A DNA stretch of 64,000 nucleotides from JAWXCE01 sp033764775 (GTDB taxonomy: Bacteria; Pseudomonadota; Alphaproteobacteria; Rhizobiales; Rhodomicrobiaceae): NCBI GenBank assembly GCA_033764775.1, contig JANRIQ010000002.1, forward strand, positions 62,001 to 126,000. The letters run 5' to 3'. Shown here one piece after another: positions 18,681 through 27,175 of the stretch (position 1 is the stretch's first letter; the number at the start of each line of letters is the position of its first letter). Position numbers and translations under genes: made by a program. The notes beneath the pieces are model-generated. The model worked only from the letters and a program-made list of their open reading frames with translations, ran no database searches and was not told the DNA's origin.

Positions 18681-19093
18681 CGTAAGCGGGAACGGATGCT
18701 CCTCCCGAGCGTCGCTACTCGCCTTCACATCGCTTTTCCTGATGGATCGTCTGCCCAAACCGCCCCGGCTCTGCGAGAGGGTCACGATTTCTCAGCGGTC
18801 CCCAGTCCCGAGGCGTCTTAGGTCCCCGAGAATGCCGCGAGGCCGCTAAACTAATGTCGCGCCGCGAAGCTCTCGCCACGGCTTGTTTTTGCATCTCTAA
18901 TTTCATGCTTCCGCACCAAGACTTCAAAATTGCAACGCGTGCCCATGAATACATTGAATGAACGCGCGCACCCCATCTCTTCGAAAAATGATAAGGTTTT
19001 CTAAATGAGAAATTTTCTTGCTGCTAACTTTTTAGGTCGCTTGCGATCAGATTTCGGTGCGGATACATCATTGACATTCCGAGTTCTTGGGAA
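18681..19093. promoter_or_regulatory. Divergent intergenic region
   Basis: About 410 bp between the divergent kinase and vWA genes. The GC content falls sharply from about 18,960 (runs such as aaattttc and aactttttag), as expected for a promoter of the vWA-PP2C-kinase operon. I could not assign -35/-10 boxes with confidence, and there is no gene. Confidence 0.35.
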
Positions 19094-19777
19094 ATGATTA
19101 TGGGTGAATTAGAACAGATTCCTTTTGGTGCGGCCGAGTTTGCAGACAACCCGGAGCCGCGTTGTCCATGCCTCCTTCTGCTCGACACTTCCGGCTCGAT
19201 GCAAGGTCAACCAATCAGTGAGCTGAATGCGGGTTTGATTGGTTTTAAGGACGAGCTAATGGCGGACTCGCTCGCGGCAAAACGGGTCGAGGTGGGTATC
19301 GTTACTTTCGGGCCAGTTAGCGTCGTCACCGATTTTACAACAGCGGATTATTTCACCCCACCAAACCTATCTGCTGCTCACGATACCCCGATGGGTGCAG
19401 CGATAACTCAGGGCATCGAACTCGTGCGTCAGCGTAAAGAAGTATATAAAGCAAATGGCGTGAGCTATTATCGGCCGTGGATCTTCCTCATTACCGACGG
19501 CGGACCAACTGACAGCTGGCAGCACGCCGCCGCCTTAGTACGCGAAGGTGAACAGTCAAAGGCATTCCAATTCTTTGCTGTCGGGGTCGACGGCGCAGAT
19601 TTTAGCAAGTTAGCGCAAATATCGATGCGCGAGCCGCTAAAGCTCAAGGGGCTGCGGTTCCGCGATTTATTTTCTTGGCTATCAAATTCTCTGGGTTCCG
19701 TTTCTCGTTCGCAACCCAACGATGAAACCGCCCTGGTCAATCCAGTCACTCCCAGTGGTTGGGCCACTGTTGGATGA
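19094..19777 (+). CDS. TerY-like von Willebrand A domain protein
   Basis: A 227-residue single-domain vWA protein. The metal-ion-dependent adhesion site is complete: Asp-Thr-Ser-Gly-Ser-Met starting at residue 31, a Thr in the DTPMGAA loop and Asp in FLITDGGPTD. It lacks a signal peptide, so it is cytoplasmic. The closest architecture is TerY of tellurite/stress islands, which binds partner proteins via its metal site. Its stop codon overlaps the ATG of a PP2C phosphatase gene, followed by a kinase gene. This is the TerY-P triad described from comparative genomics as a phosphorylation-controlled stress module. Start at ATG 19,094 or 19,100. Confidence 0.88.
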   Translation: MIMGELEQIPFGAAEFADNPEPRCPCLLLLDTSGSMQGQPISELNAGLIGFKDELMADSLAAKRVEVGIVTFGPVSVVTDFTTADYFTPPNLSAAHDTPMGAAITQGIELVRQRKEVYKANGVSYYRPWIFLITDGGPTDSWQHAAALVREGEQSKAFQFFAVGVDGADFSKLAQISMREPLKLKGLRFRDLFSWLSNSLGSVSRSQPNDETALVNPVTPSGWATVG

Positions 19778-20649
19778 CTGGCCTGGGGTGGAAGATTGCC
19801 GCTGCATCAGCACTAGGCACCTCGCACGCCAAAATCGAAACCCCCTGCCAGGACTCGTTCTCCACCAAGCTGTTTCGTGATCGGGTTGGCGGAGACGTTT
19901 TGGTTGCAGCTGTTTCGGACGGTGCTGGCAGTGCCAAGAAGGCAGAACAGGGATCATGGCTCACCTGCGCCACGATCGTTGAGGCCGCAGAGATTTTTCT
20001 CGCTGACGGCGGCTTGGTGGGTGATATCCGGCGCGAAACGGCGGCCGATTGGATACGTATGGCTCAAGCGGCCATCGATATCCGAGCCGAGAACGAGGGC
20101 GCAACCCGTCGCGATTATGCGTGTACGCTTTTGGTCGCGGTTGTCGGCGAAGACGCTGCCGCAATCTTTCAGGTAGGCGACGGAGCAGTTGTGGTGCCGG
20201 ATGACATCACCGTCTCGGACGATGTCGGCTGGAGCTGGGTGCATTGGCCCCAACACGGCGAATTCGCCAATACCACCTATTTCGTTACTGATGAACGAGT
20301 CGACGAGCGAATGATGTTCGAACTTTGCACGCGTCGTATCGATGAGATCGCCTTATTCACCGACGGGATTGAACGGCTTGTCCTTCATGAAGCGTCCAAG
20401 ACCGTGTTTGCGCCCTTCTTCAATCGCATGCTTCCTGCCGTGCGCCGGTTGGCAGCGCCGGGCCTGGATCGCAAGTTGTCGACAGATCTGGAGCAGTACC
20501 TTAATTCGCCGATGATTTGCGAGAAGACTGACGATGATAAGACGCTTGTGTTAGCCACCCGGCGCGCTCCCGTGGAGATTAAAGCGGCCACGACGCCGAC
20601 ATTTGGTGTGGTGTCAGGAGAAGCGCGCGATCATGGACACGAAGATTAA
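19774..20649 (+). CDS. PP2C-type serine/threonine phosphatase (PP2C_2)
   Basis: A 291-residue metal-dependent phosphatase. PP2C motifs are visible: Gln26-Asp27 (PCQDSF), AAVSDGAGSAKKA with Asp49, the central TLLVAVV-x-ED strand, FQVGDGAVV, a FTDGIERL segment and DDKTLVL at the C-terminus. The start chosen is the ATG overlapping the vWA stop (ATGA), which signals translational coupling. Function is inferred as removing phosphate from a target phosphorylated by the downstream kinase, with the vWA protein as scaffold. The 3' end overlaps the kinase start region by 17 bp. Confidence 0.9.
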   Translation: MTGLGWKIAAASALGTSHAKIETPCQDSFSTKLFRDRVGGDVLVAAVSDGAGSAKKAEQGSWLTCATIVEAAEIFLADGGLVGDIRRETAADWIRMAQAAIDIRAENEGATRRDYACTLLVAVVGEDAAAIFQVGDGAVVVPDDITVSDDVGWSWVHWPQHGEFANTTYFVTDERVDERMMFELCTRRIDEIALFTDGIERLVLHEASKTVFAPFFNRMLPAVRRLAAPGLDRKLSTDLEQYLNSPMICEKTDDDKTLVLATRRAPVEIKAATTPTFGVVSGEARDHGHED

Positions 20650-22588
20650 TCTGCAAGTCCAAGGTCGATCGGGAGCTATCCCCCTTGGCGCTATTATCGG
20701 TCGGGGAGGTGAAGGGGCCGTCTACGAGGTTGCGAACAGCCCAGATCGCGTCGTGAAGCTATACCATAAGCCGATGGCTGCCGAAAAAGCGGCCAAAGTT
20801 GAAGCAATGACTTCAATGAGAACCGAGAAGTTGGCTGCGCTCACCGCTTGGCCTGCAGAACTGCTCAGATCGCCAAGCGGCGAACCTCGGGGACTCCTAA
20901 TGCCCCGGGTCGTGGGTCACAAAGACATCCACAATCTTTATAGTCCACGAAGCCGAAAGCAGGAGTTCCCAACGGCGGATTGGCGTTTTCTTTTGCGGGT
21001 AGCGCTGAATACGGCGCGCGCCTTTGGAACTATCCATGAAGCGGGATGTGTCATTGGGGATGTCAATCACGGCGGTGTTGTTGTCTCCGATAAGGCAACC
21101 GTAAAGCTTATCGACTGCGACAGTTTTCAGGTCGTGACACCAAACGGAAAATTCCTCTGCGAGGTCGGCACGCCAACATTTACTCCGCCGGAACTGCAAG
21201 GAAAATCTTTCAGGGGCCTGCTTCGGAACCCTAATCACGACAATTTTGGGTTAGCCGTCCTGCTCTTCCATCTTTTGTTTATGGGACGGCATCCCTTCGC
21301 AGGTCGATTTCTCGGGCGCGGCGACATGTCGATCGAGAAAGCGATTGAAGAGCTGCGATTTCCCTACGGAACTCAGAAGGCCGCAGCCCAGATGGAGCCA
21401 CCTCCCAATGTACCTGCATTGGCGGTTGCTTCTGAGCCGATCGCAAAACTGTTGGAAAGGGCCTTCTCTCGAGAGGGCGTCAGCGGTTCACGACCGACGG
21501 CATCGGAATGGGCGATAGCCCTCGACGCACTGGAAAAACAGCTTAAGCAATGCCGGATCAATACATCGCATTATCATTTCGGCGCGCTGCAGTCTTGTCC
21601 TTGGTGCGCTTTGGAAGCGGCCACAGGTGTTCTTCTTTTCAACGTTCGTGTTGCCGTCGAAGGCACAAACGCTACCGCATTTGAGCTTGACCGGGTTTGG
21701 AAACTGATAGAGGGAGTGCAGCCTCCTGGCCCCGCTCCACAATTGCTAACCCGGCGCCAATTGGGAAACGTCCAGCCGAGCAGTGAAGCAGTGAACGCGC
21801 GAGCGAATGGGACGCTCAGAGGGCTTGGAGTCTTTGTCGTCATCTTGGCCGTCCTCGGGCTGTGCGGTGCGGTTCCCTCGGTGTGGTGGTTATGGATGAT
21901 CGGCGGGTACTTTCTCGGCAGACACATCCTGACCCAAGACACAGCGTCACCGGCCGTGAATACGTTTGTCGTGAAGCACAGCGGCGCGCAGGCAAGTTAC
22001 AACAGCCTGCAGCAACGTTGGCAGCGAGAAGCGGATGACGCGAAATTTCAAGAAAAACTCCGGGAATTGCAGACGCTTCGAAACAAATGGCAGAAGGTCC
22101 CAAGCCTCCGACAAAGGCGTTATCGCGAGCTTGAGCAAGCGAGAGAGCAACAGCAGCGTAGAAAATATCTTGAGCGATTTTCAATAGATAAGGCGAAGAT
22201 CCCCGGGATTGGGCCAGGTCGCAAGGTTATGCTCGAGTCTTACAACGTGGAAACCGCATGGGATATAACCGATCATAACGTGGCTCGTGTGCCTGGCTTC
22301 GGGCCTGCTCTTACGGAGAAGCTTAAAGAATGGCGACAAGGGGTGGAGCGAGGATTCCGCTTCGACCCTTCCCAGGGCGTCGATCCACAAGCTATCGCAG
22401 CACTAGATCGAGAAATGCGGAAGGCTCGGCTCGACATTGAGCAACTACTTACGCGAGGACCAGCGGAACTCGCCCAAATCAAAGCCCAGATTGTCACGCA
22501 AAGGAAAAGCTTAGAAACACAGGTGAATGCGGCCTTGAAGGCACTCATGCAAGCTGAAATTGATTTAAAAACAGCAAAAGGATATTAA
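20633..22588 (+). CDS. Membrane-anchored protein kinase with zinc-ribbon-like and helix-hairpin-helix parts
   Basis: A 651-residue protein. The N-terminal kinase domain has a glycine loop (GRGGEGAVY, 23-31), Lys42 in VVKLYHK, a catalytic loop altered to IGDVNHGG (Asp143, Asn145) and a metal loop Asp-Cys-Asp-Ser-Phe (161-165) in place of DFG. It is therefore a divergent but probably active kinase. A CPWC pair near 325 suggests half of a metal ribbon. Hydrophobic helices lie at about 390-435. A coiled coil follows, then a helix-hairpin-helix pair (IPGIGPGRKV, VPGFGPALTEKL), then another coiled coil. AGGAG lies ten bases before the ATG. This kinase plus HhH layout is the third member of the TerY-P triad, which links phosphorylation with possible nucleic-acid binding. 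Confidence 0.88.
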   Translation: MDTKINLQVQGRSGAIPLGAIIGRGGEGAVYEVANSPDRVVKLYHKPMAAEKAAKVEAMTSMRTEKLAALTAWPAELLRSPSGEPRGLLMPRVVGHKDIHNLYSPRSRKQEFPTADWRFLLRVALNTARAFGTIHEAGCVIGDVNHGGVVVSDKATVKLIDCDSFQVVTPNGKFLCEVGTPTFTPPELQGKSFRGLLRNPNHDNFGLAVLLFHLLFMGRHPFAGRFLGRGDMSIEKAIEELRFPYGTQKAAAQMEPPPNVPALAVASEPIAKLLERAFSREGVSGSRPTASEWAIALDALEKQLKQCRINTSHYHFGALQSCPWCALEAATGVLLFNVRVAVEGTNATAFELDRVWKLIEGVQPPGPAPQLLTRRQLGNVQPSSEAVNARANGTLRGLGVFVVILAVLGLCGAVPSVWWLWMIGGYFLGRHILTQDTASPAVNTFVVKHSGAQASYNSLQQRWQREADDAKFQEKLRELQTLRNKWQKVPSLRQRRYRELEQAREQQQRRKYLERFSIDKAKIPGIGPGRKVMLESYNVETAWDITDHNVARVPGFGPALTEKLKEWRQGVERGFRFDPSQGVDPQAIAALDREMRKARLDIEQLLTRGPAELAQIKAQIVTQRKSLETQVNAALKALMQAEIDLKTAKGY

Positions 22589-22913
22589 GCTATAGCTAGA
22601 GTTTGCTGTCGTAAAAATGAGGATCTGCTTCTCAAGCTGCGCAGCGATAATGAGCGCACGCGGATCGAGACGCGGCTTGCGAAGCAGATCGACGGGCTTA
22701 CCAACCCCATTACCAAGATCACCGAGGGCGTCGTGCCCCGCGGGCACGCCCGCGTTTGGGGACTAAGCCGAGCGGCTCCGTAGCATCCAGCGCCAGCTTG
22801 ATCAACTTGTCCGCGCCAGCACGAGCGTATACACGCCACGCGACGCCATTAGGTCGCTGCAGGCCGAGGTTCTAACCCTGCGCTCAACTCGCCGAACTCC
22901 GCCAACCTAAGCC
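22589..22913 (+). pseudogene. Gene remnant, coiled-coil-like frames
   Basis: No intact gene. Short plus-strand frames look protein-like in succession: one around 22,617-22,780 rich in charged helix residues (KLRSDNERTRIETRLAKQ) and another around 22,790-22,910 (QRQLDQLVRAS, then LQAEVLTLR) ending in TAA. They could be pieces of one helical protein broken by frameshifts. They have no ribosome site and no recognisable family. Confidence 0.3.
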
Positions 22914-23219
22914 TTAAGCCGCTGGCGGCGGCGCTGGGCGCCCGAGCTTTGCGTTCGACTTCTGCACCGCCAGGATGACGCGCTTATTCACGCGCCGCTT
23001 TTTCGGGCGACGGCGCGGGTGGACGGGCTGCGGGGCCAGAGCTTTGCGTAAGGCTCGCCGAAGCCTCCACCCGCCGGCGATGATGGCCGCGAACAGCATG
23101 AGGCCTGCAGCGCCTTCCACCGCGCCGACAACGGCGGGCTTGCCGTACCACGGCGCCGGGCCTGCAGACGGCTGCAGGTCGTGGCTGATCTGCGTGTTCA
23201 CTTCATCGAAGAACGCCAT
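22914..23219 (-). CDS. Small single-pass membrane protein, unknown
   Basis: A 101-residue protein I do not recognise. One hydrophobic helix at about residues 33-52 (VEGAAGLMLFAAIIAGG) is followed by a very basic tail with Pro-Arg-Arg-Arg-Pro-Lys-Lys-Arg-Arg and a Pro-rich end. The ATG overlaps the stop codon of the upstream integrase remnant (TGATG), with a GGAAAGGCGG leader. Coupling to a broken gene makes its present expression uncertain. Confidence 0.5.
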   Translation of the reverse strand: MAFFDEVNTQISHDLQPSAGPAPWYGKPAVVGAVEGAAGLMLFAAIIAGGWRLRRALRKALAPQPVHPRRRPKKRRVNKRVILAVQKSNAKLGRPAPPPAA

Positions 23220-23590
23220 CACGCCGCCTTTCCGCCCATGAGCTTCTGCATCTCGCGCGCCGTCTCGGCGACGTGCACTTTTTGTACTTCATCAAACAAA
23301 AAGGCGTACCTTCGCGTCGTGGTTGCGCTGGTGTGGTGCAGCATGCGGCTCACGTCTTCCAAGCTTTTCCCCGCTGAGTTGGTGACGGACTCAAAGGTGC
23401 GCCGCGCATCTCTTAGTTGCAGATCAGGGCAGTTTGCAAGCGTTCTGATCTTTTCCGCACCCACGTGACGTTGAGCTCGCCGAACAGCAGCCGTCACCGC
23501 GGCGGACGAGGGCGACGCGGCCGAAGCCCTCGGCGATCTGTTCGCCGAGGGCGCGGCGCTTGCCCACGAGGCGCGCGGATGAAACCGCAA
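23219..23590 (-). pseudogene. C-terminal fragment of a tyrosine recombinase
   Basis: Only the last 80 or so residues are integrase-like: LRDARRTFESV (the H/R box, with Asp-Ala-Arg-Arg in place of the usual His-x-x-Arg), MLHHTSATTTRRYAFL (His and nucleophile Tyr) and a helical tail. The first 40 residues are low-complexity and out of character. Homology begins around 23,470 and there is no N-terminal arm or core-binding domain. This is the remnant of a second integrase, not functional alone. Confidence 0.7.
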
Positions 23591-23841
23591 GACCGCCGGC
23601 GCTCCTCATCGCCATCGACCACGCGAAGGAGCTCTTCGCCGCCGAGATCGAGGCTGAGGATGGGGACTTCCTCGTCTGGCGCGACCGCACGGCCAAGACT
23701 CGCGCGGCATACGAGGCGAACGAGCGCGGGTTGCTGATCGGGCGCGAGCTGGACATCGCCAGTGGCTGGCCGGAGAGCCGCTACGGCGCGGACATCGACG
23801 CGGGCGCTCGGACGTTCATCGAAGCCAGTCTGGCCGGGTGA
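23474..23841 (+). pseudogene. Plus-strand gene remnant with an apparent frameshift
   Basis: Two neighbouring plus-strand frames read like parts of one acidic protein. The first runs about 23,480-23,582 (EALGDLFAEGAALAHEARG, then TGA); the second starts about 23,560 in another frame (IDHAKELFAAEIEAEDGDFLVWR, then WPESRYGADIDAG) and ends at 23,841. Neither half has a good ribosome site. The family is not recognised. It abuts the truncated integrase on the opposite strand, so the two relics were probably joined by a rearrangement. Confidence 0.35.
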
Positions 23842-23893
23842 GCAGGCTGGGCGCCCGTTCCATACAGGTGTTTGGGCGCTGTCGCCCCTGCCC

Positions 23894-24187
23894 TTACGAC
23901 GCCTTCCGCGATTGCGCGATAATTTCGCTAATTGAGCGTTGGCCGAGTTCTCGCAGCAGCAGATCAATACCATCAAGGAAAAGATCATGGATGCGGACCC
24001 GCTGCTCGAAAGCGATTTCCTGGAGCACCCGGTGCACCGCCGGGTCAAGGTATAACGACGACTTGACATGGACGTTGCGCGGGCGCTCCGCGGCGACCTG
24101 CACGCGTAACTTCTCGCGCGGTGCGTTAACCGTTGCTTCCACATCACCGCTTAACAAAGCGGACAGCGATTTACGCGGCTTCGACAT
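23894..24187 (-). CDS. Ribbon-helix-helix partition partner of ParA
   Basis: A 97-residue protein overlapping the 3' end of the parA gene by 17 bp. A basic, flexible N-terminus (MSKPRKSLSALLSG, then EKLRVQVAAERPRNV) precedes a ribbon-helix-helix-like core: a beta strand (VHVKSSLYLDP), helix (AVHRVLQEIAFEQ) and a second helix (RIHDLFLDGIDLLLREL). This size, position and fold match the small centromere-binding proteins (ParG/Omega-like) of type Ib partition systems. It would bind a repeat site and stimulate the ParA ATPase. The nearby repeats upstream of parA are a candidate binding site. Confidence 0.7.
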   Translation of the reverse strand: MSKPRKSLSALLSGDVEATVNAPREKLRVQVAAERPRNVHVKSSLYLDPAVHRVLQEIAFEQRVRIHDLFLDGIDLLLRELGQRSISEIIAQSRKAS

Positions 24188-24818
24188 GATGGCCTCCTAC
24201 CTGAAGACGCCGCGCCAGTTCACGCCAAAGGGCGCGCACCTCTTTTGCGGCCTTCCCCTTGCTATCGAACTCCGTCACGCCCAAACCCGACGCCAACGCA
24301 TCCTGGTAGTCCGTCCGCGAGGCTAAGCTCACCTCGAGCACCTCCCCCACATGGGCGAGCAAGGATGACGTCTCGACGGCTCGGCTGTTAAGCAACTGCG
24401 GCTGGGTCTGATTTAACAGAAACACAAACGGCACGCCCATCTGCACCAGCGCCCGCGCGGTGGGCAGGCAGCCCTGAACATCCGCACCCGTAGGCCGCAC
24501 TGGTAAAACACAGAGGTCTGCGGCCTTCATGGCGGGCCGCGTTCCCGGCGTATCCACTCCGGGCGTGTCTATCAGCACCAGGCTGTACCCTTCGCGCTTC
24601 AGCGCCGAAAGCGCTGCTTCCAGCCGAGGCCCGTCAATACAATCAACGTCCGGCGTTTCTGCCTCCCTCGCCTTCGCCCACTGCGAGACCGTCCCCTGAC
24701 GATCCATCTCGAGAATATATACACGCTCTCCGCACTCGAGCGCTGCAACCGCACAGGATACGAGCACCGTCGATTTGCCGCTGCCGCCCTTTTGGGTCGC
24801 CAAAGTTATCACTTTCAT
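24171..24818 (-). CDS. parA: ParA-family partition ATPase
   Basis: A 215-residue deviant Walker ATPase. The motif KGGSGKST (residues 10-17), a switch region (VLIDTPG with TPGVDTPGTRP) and a LLNQT stretch are all present. The short N-terminus without a helix-turn-helix places it with small plasmid or island ParAs (ParF/IncC-like). A strong AGGAGG lies five bases before the ATG at 24,818. It is co-transcribed with the ribbon-helix-helix gene. It should move or segregate the element when it exists as a circle, or assist maintenance of an excised ICE. Confidence 0.9.
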   Translation of the reverse strand: MKVITLATQKGGSGKSTVLVSCAVAALECGERVYILEMDRQGTVSQWAKAREAETPDVDCIDGPRLEAALSALKREGYSLVLIDTPGVDTPGTRPAMKAADLCVLPVRPTGADVQGCLPTARALVQMGVPFVFLLNQTQPQLLNSRAVETSSLLAHVGEVLEVSLASRTDYQDALASGLGVTEFDSKGKAAKEVRALWRELARRLQVGGHHVEAA

Positions 24819-24940
24819 AAGCACCTCCTACGCGGAGCATGCCTTCCACGCCAGCGCTGTACAGCGAAACCGCAATAACGGATAACCGCTGCGCCGCCAC
24901 GGCGCCACCCCGTTGCATCTCTGCAACGCTTTAGGGGTTC

Positions 24941-24972
24941 TGCGGAGGTGCGGTCTTGCGGTAGTGCGGTGT
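24941..24972 (+). repeat. Four tandem 8-bp TGCGGTNN units
   Basis: Four units follow each other with an exact 8-bp period: TGCGGAGG, TGCGGTCT, TGCGGTAG, TGCGGTGT. Further TGCGGT or ACCGCA words occur at 24,869, 25,121, 25,130, 25,161 and 25,217. An 8-bp period is what ribbon-helix-helix partition proteins use on their centromere repeats. The array lies about 120 bp upstream of the parA start. Confidence 0.7.
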
Positions 24973-25120
24973 TCCCCCGCCCCGTTACAACGCTCAAGCG
25001 CTTAAGCGCCGAAACGGTGTGCTATGACAGCGTTATACCTGAAGCGCGCCATACCGTGATAGCGCGCCGCAGATCCGCAGCGCCGTTGCGCGGTGTTGCG
25101 GCAATGCGCTTTTCCGCACC

Positions 25121-25135
25121 TGCGGTATAACCGCA
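25121..25135. promoter_or_regulatory. Perfect dyad TGCGGT-ATA-ACCGCA
   Basis: A 15-bp perfect inverted repeat built from the same TGCGGT word as the tandem array 150 bp away. It is a candidate operator or partition site for the ribbon-helix-helix protein. Function is inferred from the repeat structure. Confidence 0.5.
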
Positions 25136-25548
25136 TCTCAGTTCGCCGTTACACCATTAAACCGCACCACCGCTCAGGCGCTTTCCCGCGGTACCACATT
25201 GCCGCGACGCCGCTTCTGCGGTGTCTCATGGATCCGCACACATTAAGCGCCCGTGAGCGGCAAAATTCCCTCAAGCCTCGCTGTTGGGGACGTCCGCGCC
25301 TTTGAAACACGTCGACCCGGGCGAGAAGAAATGTCGGCGGCCTTAGCCGCATTCTCAAATGCCAGCGGCCATAACCCTGCACCGTTAAACCGCCATGCCG
25401 CAATGGCGATGTGCCGGTGCTCGACCATAGCCCGGGCGCCAAGCACTCCGGCATTTTAAATCCGTACAGCCGGGCGAACCACCAGCCATTGCTTGTCGGT
25501 TAGGCCGCACCTGACCCATCATCCCGAAAAGGCGCGGCAACCAACGAC

Positions 25549-25571
25549 TCTCCCCTTAAGAGGGGAGAGGG
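25549..25571. repeat. GC-rich inverted repeat (CTCTCCCC / GGGGAGAG)
   Basis: Two perfect 8-base arms separated by a short TTAAGA loop. It has no run of T after it, so it is not a standard terminator, and there is no gene immediately beside it. Origin-like or structural use is possible but not shown. Confidence 0.5.
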
Positions 25572-26049
25572 CGCTCGCTTAAAAGCACCATCAAAAAAAC
25601 GGGCGGTGTCGTGAGACCTTCAGATCGTGCATTGAGCCGCCGCTGCCCGACATAAATACGGAGGTGCGCCAAGACCAGTCAAGGGTATTGCCCCGATGTT
25701 TTGCTGGCAGTTTCGATGGGCATGAACGAAGCTGCGCCAGCACTGAGCCTAGAGATCAGCGACAACGCCAATAGCAATCACGCCCAGTACAGGGGTCGGG
25801 GAGGGCAACCTCCGAGTGCGGCTAGTTAGTAAACGCTGGCGCGTGGTGCGCTGTTCAGATTTTGTAGAAGGGCAGGGGGCGCTTTACGAGGAATTTCAAA
25901 TTTGGCGACACTTTCGGCGACAGTAAGGAAGCATAACGCTTGTCCGCAATAGTCCGTCAAACAGTATGCATATGTAAGCGACTGAATTAAAGGATGCGTA
26001 TTGGCGGTATAACGGCATACCACTACACCATTATGGGGCGATCATTGCA

Positions 26050-26072
26050 AGTATTGTTGCGAAATTAATACT
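26050..26072. promoter_or_regulatory. AT-rich inverted repeat upstream of a small gene
   Basis: AGTATT and AATACT arms spaced by 11 bp in an AT-rich tract about 80 bp before the ATG at 26,151. It is a possible operator or promoter region; the two helix-turn-helix genes nearby could bind such a site. Evidence is weak. Confidence 0.25.
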
Positions 26073-26150
26073 ATTTTAAACTTTATAACGGACCCTTCGT
26101 ATCAAGACATGTGGCAAACGCATGTCAATAACCTTTGAAAGGAGAGAAAG

Positions 26151-26465
26151 ATGACTGAAGACGAAAAACCGAAACGGGCGCCGCGCCGCACCGATGCCCC
26201 TGAGAACAAACCCCGCCGCCGCAAGGCCCGCCAGGACATACCGCTCGATGAGGCGCTGGAACAAACCCGCACCGCCTCGTTCGTGTCGGCCTGGTCGGGC
26301 GACGCGGACATGACGGCCAAGGAACGCCGCGAGCAGAAGATCATCGCCCGTGGTGTCGCAGCAGGCCTCGTCGCCGCCGAGCACGGCATCGAACCGGAGG
26401 ATTGGAGCGAAAAAATCCGAAAGGAAAAAGAAGCCCGCGAACATAACAAAGACCGCGAACGGTAG
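26151..26465 (+). CDS. Small highly charged protein, unknown
   Basis: A 104-residue protein with no known domain. The first 45 residues are rich in Lys, Arg and Pro, looking disordered and nucleic-acid-like. A small folded segment (EQTRTASFVSAWSGDADMTAKERREQKIIARGVAAGLVAAEHG) follows, then a charged tail. A very strong ribosome site (GAAAGGAGAGAAAG) precedes the ATG. It is followed 80 bp later by a helix-turn-helix gene on the same strand, and the pair may form an operon. Confidence 0.7.
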   Translation: MTEDEKPKRAPRRTDAPENKPRRRKARQDIPLDEALEQTRTASFVSAWSGDADMTAKERREQKIIARGVAAGLVAAEHGIEPEDWSEKIRKEKEAREHNKDRER

Positions 26466-26546
26466 TCGCGCAGGACAGTTGCTTTATTCATAAGCCCATG
26501 TGTATACTACTAGGCGTTGTGCGATCTCGTGCAACGCCTGCTTTTT

Positions 26547-26969
26547 ATGTCTTTACACAGAATACGCCAAGGTAATCTTCAAAAGCTGGTTCAAGACGCG
26601 GGCGGGGTCACGCGCTTTGCATCGCTAACCGGCGTTGCCGTTCCGCATATCTCCAATCTCAAGAACGGCCGTATTGAAATGGGCGGAGTGCGCGCACGCC
26701 GCTTTGAAGAAGCGCTTGGCCTTCCTCCGCTCTGGTTGGATCTGCCGCACACAGGCGAACCACCGCCGCCCCCAGAGCCGCTCGACCTCGCAGCCCTTCG
26801 CCGCGCCTCGGATGCGCTATTCACGCTTGCGTCACGGGGGATCGACTTCAGCCTGCGCGACTATCTCAGCGCCATCGAAGCGCTTTATCAGGACCTCCGC
26901 GTGACCGGCAGTGTTGATCTGAAATCCCTCGAACGGCGGCTCCGCCGCCGCAAACCAGGCCAAAGCTGA
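26547..26969 (+). CDS. Helix-turn-helix regulator, first of two paralogues
   Basis: About 140 residues. The N-terminal Cro/C1-like helix-turn-helix (LQKLVQDAGGVTRFASLTGV, then ISNLKNGR) is followed by a linker (WLDLPHTGEP) and a C-terminal helical part with RGIDFSLRDYLSAIEALYQDL. The same plan, down to the PHT and RG-x-x-x-SL-x-x-YL pieces, is found in the gene at 29,992. The start ATG at 26,547 begins directly before the DNA-binding domain; a longer frame from 26,517 is possible. It probably controls neighbouring island genes. Confidence 0.75.
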   Translation: MSLHRIRQGNLQKLVQDAGGVTRFASLTGVAVPHISNLKNGRIEMGGVRARRFEEALGLPPLWLDLPHTGEPPPPPEPLDLAALRRASDALFTLASRGIDFSLRDYLSAIEALYQDLRVTGSVDLKSLERRLRRRKPGQS

Positions 26970-27175
26970 CACTCATGGTCGCCGACCACAGTGATTTATC
27001 TCCAAGCCGCTGCCGAAGCTCCGAACGTCAGTAAAGGCAGTGAGTAACGCCTTTTTTGGTTCGGTCGAAAGACCGCGAACACTGAGCTAATTTTTGGGGA
27101 TTATCAGGTTGGCAAACCCACCAAGAATTAGCCATTCGCTTTTGGCATTCGAACCGGATGCGAAAGGTTTTCTTT

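Larger units (their letters stand above)
24819..26150. other. Gene-free region upstream of parA
   Basis: About 1.3 kb without a convincing gene on either strand. The part nearest parA holds TGCGGT repeats and a dyad, listed separately. Around 25,550 there is a GC hairpin. From about 25,950 the sequence becomes AT-rich before the next gene. The lack of coding content, the repeats and its place upstream of parA suggest a centromere or origin-like function. Confidence 0.5.

Noticed and set aside
19468..20256. Minus-strand frames in the vWA/PP2C genes
   Set aside because: Both plus-strand proteins have complete family motifs, so these are shadows.
23494..24147. Minus-strand 217-residue frame
   Set aside because: It is Arg-rich without domains and overlaps the ribbon-helix-helix gene and the plus-strand remnant.
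24941..25222. CRISPR array
   Set aside because: Repeat words are only 6-8 bases with no spacers of uniform length and no cas genes, so a partition-site reading is better.
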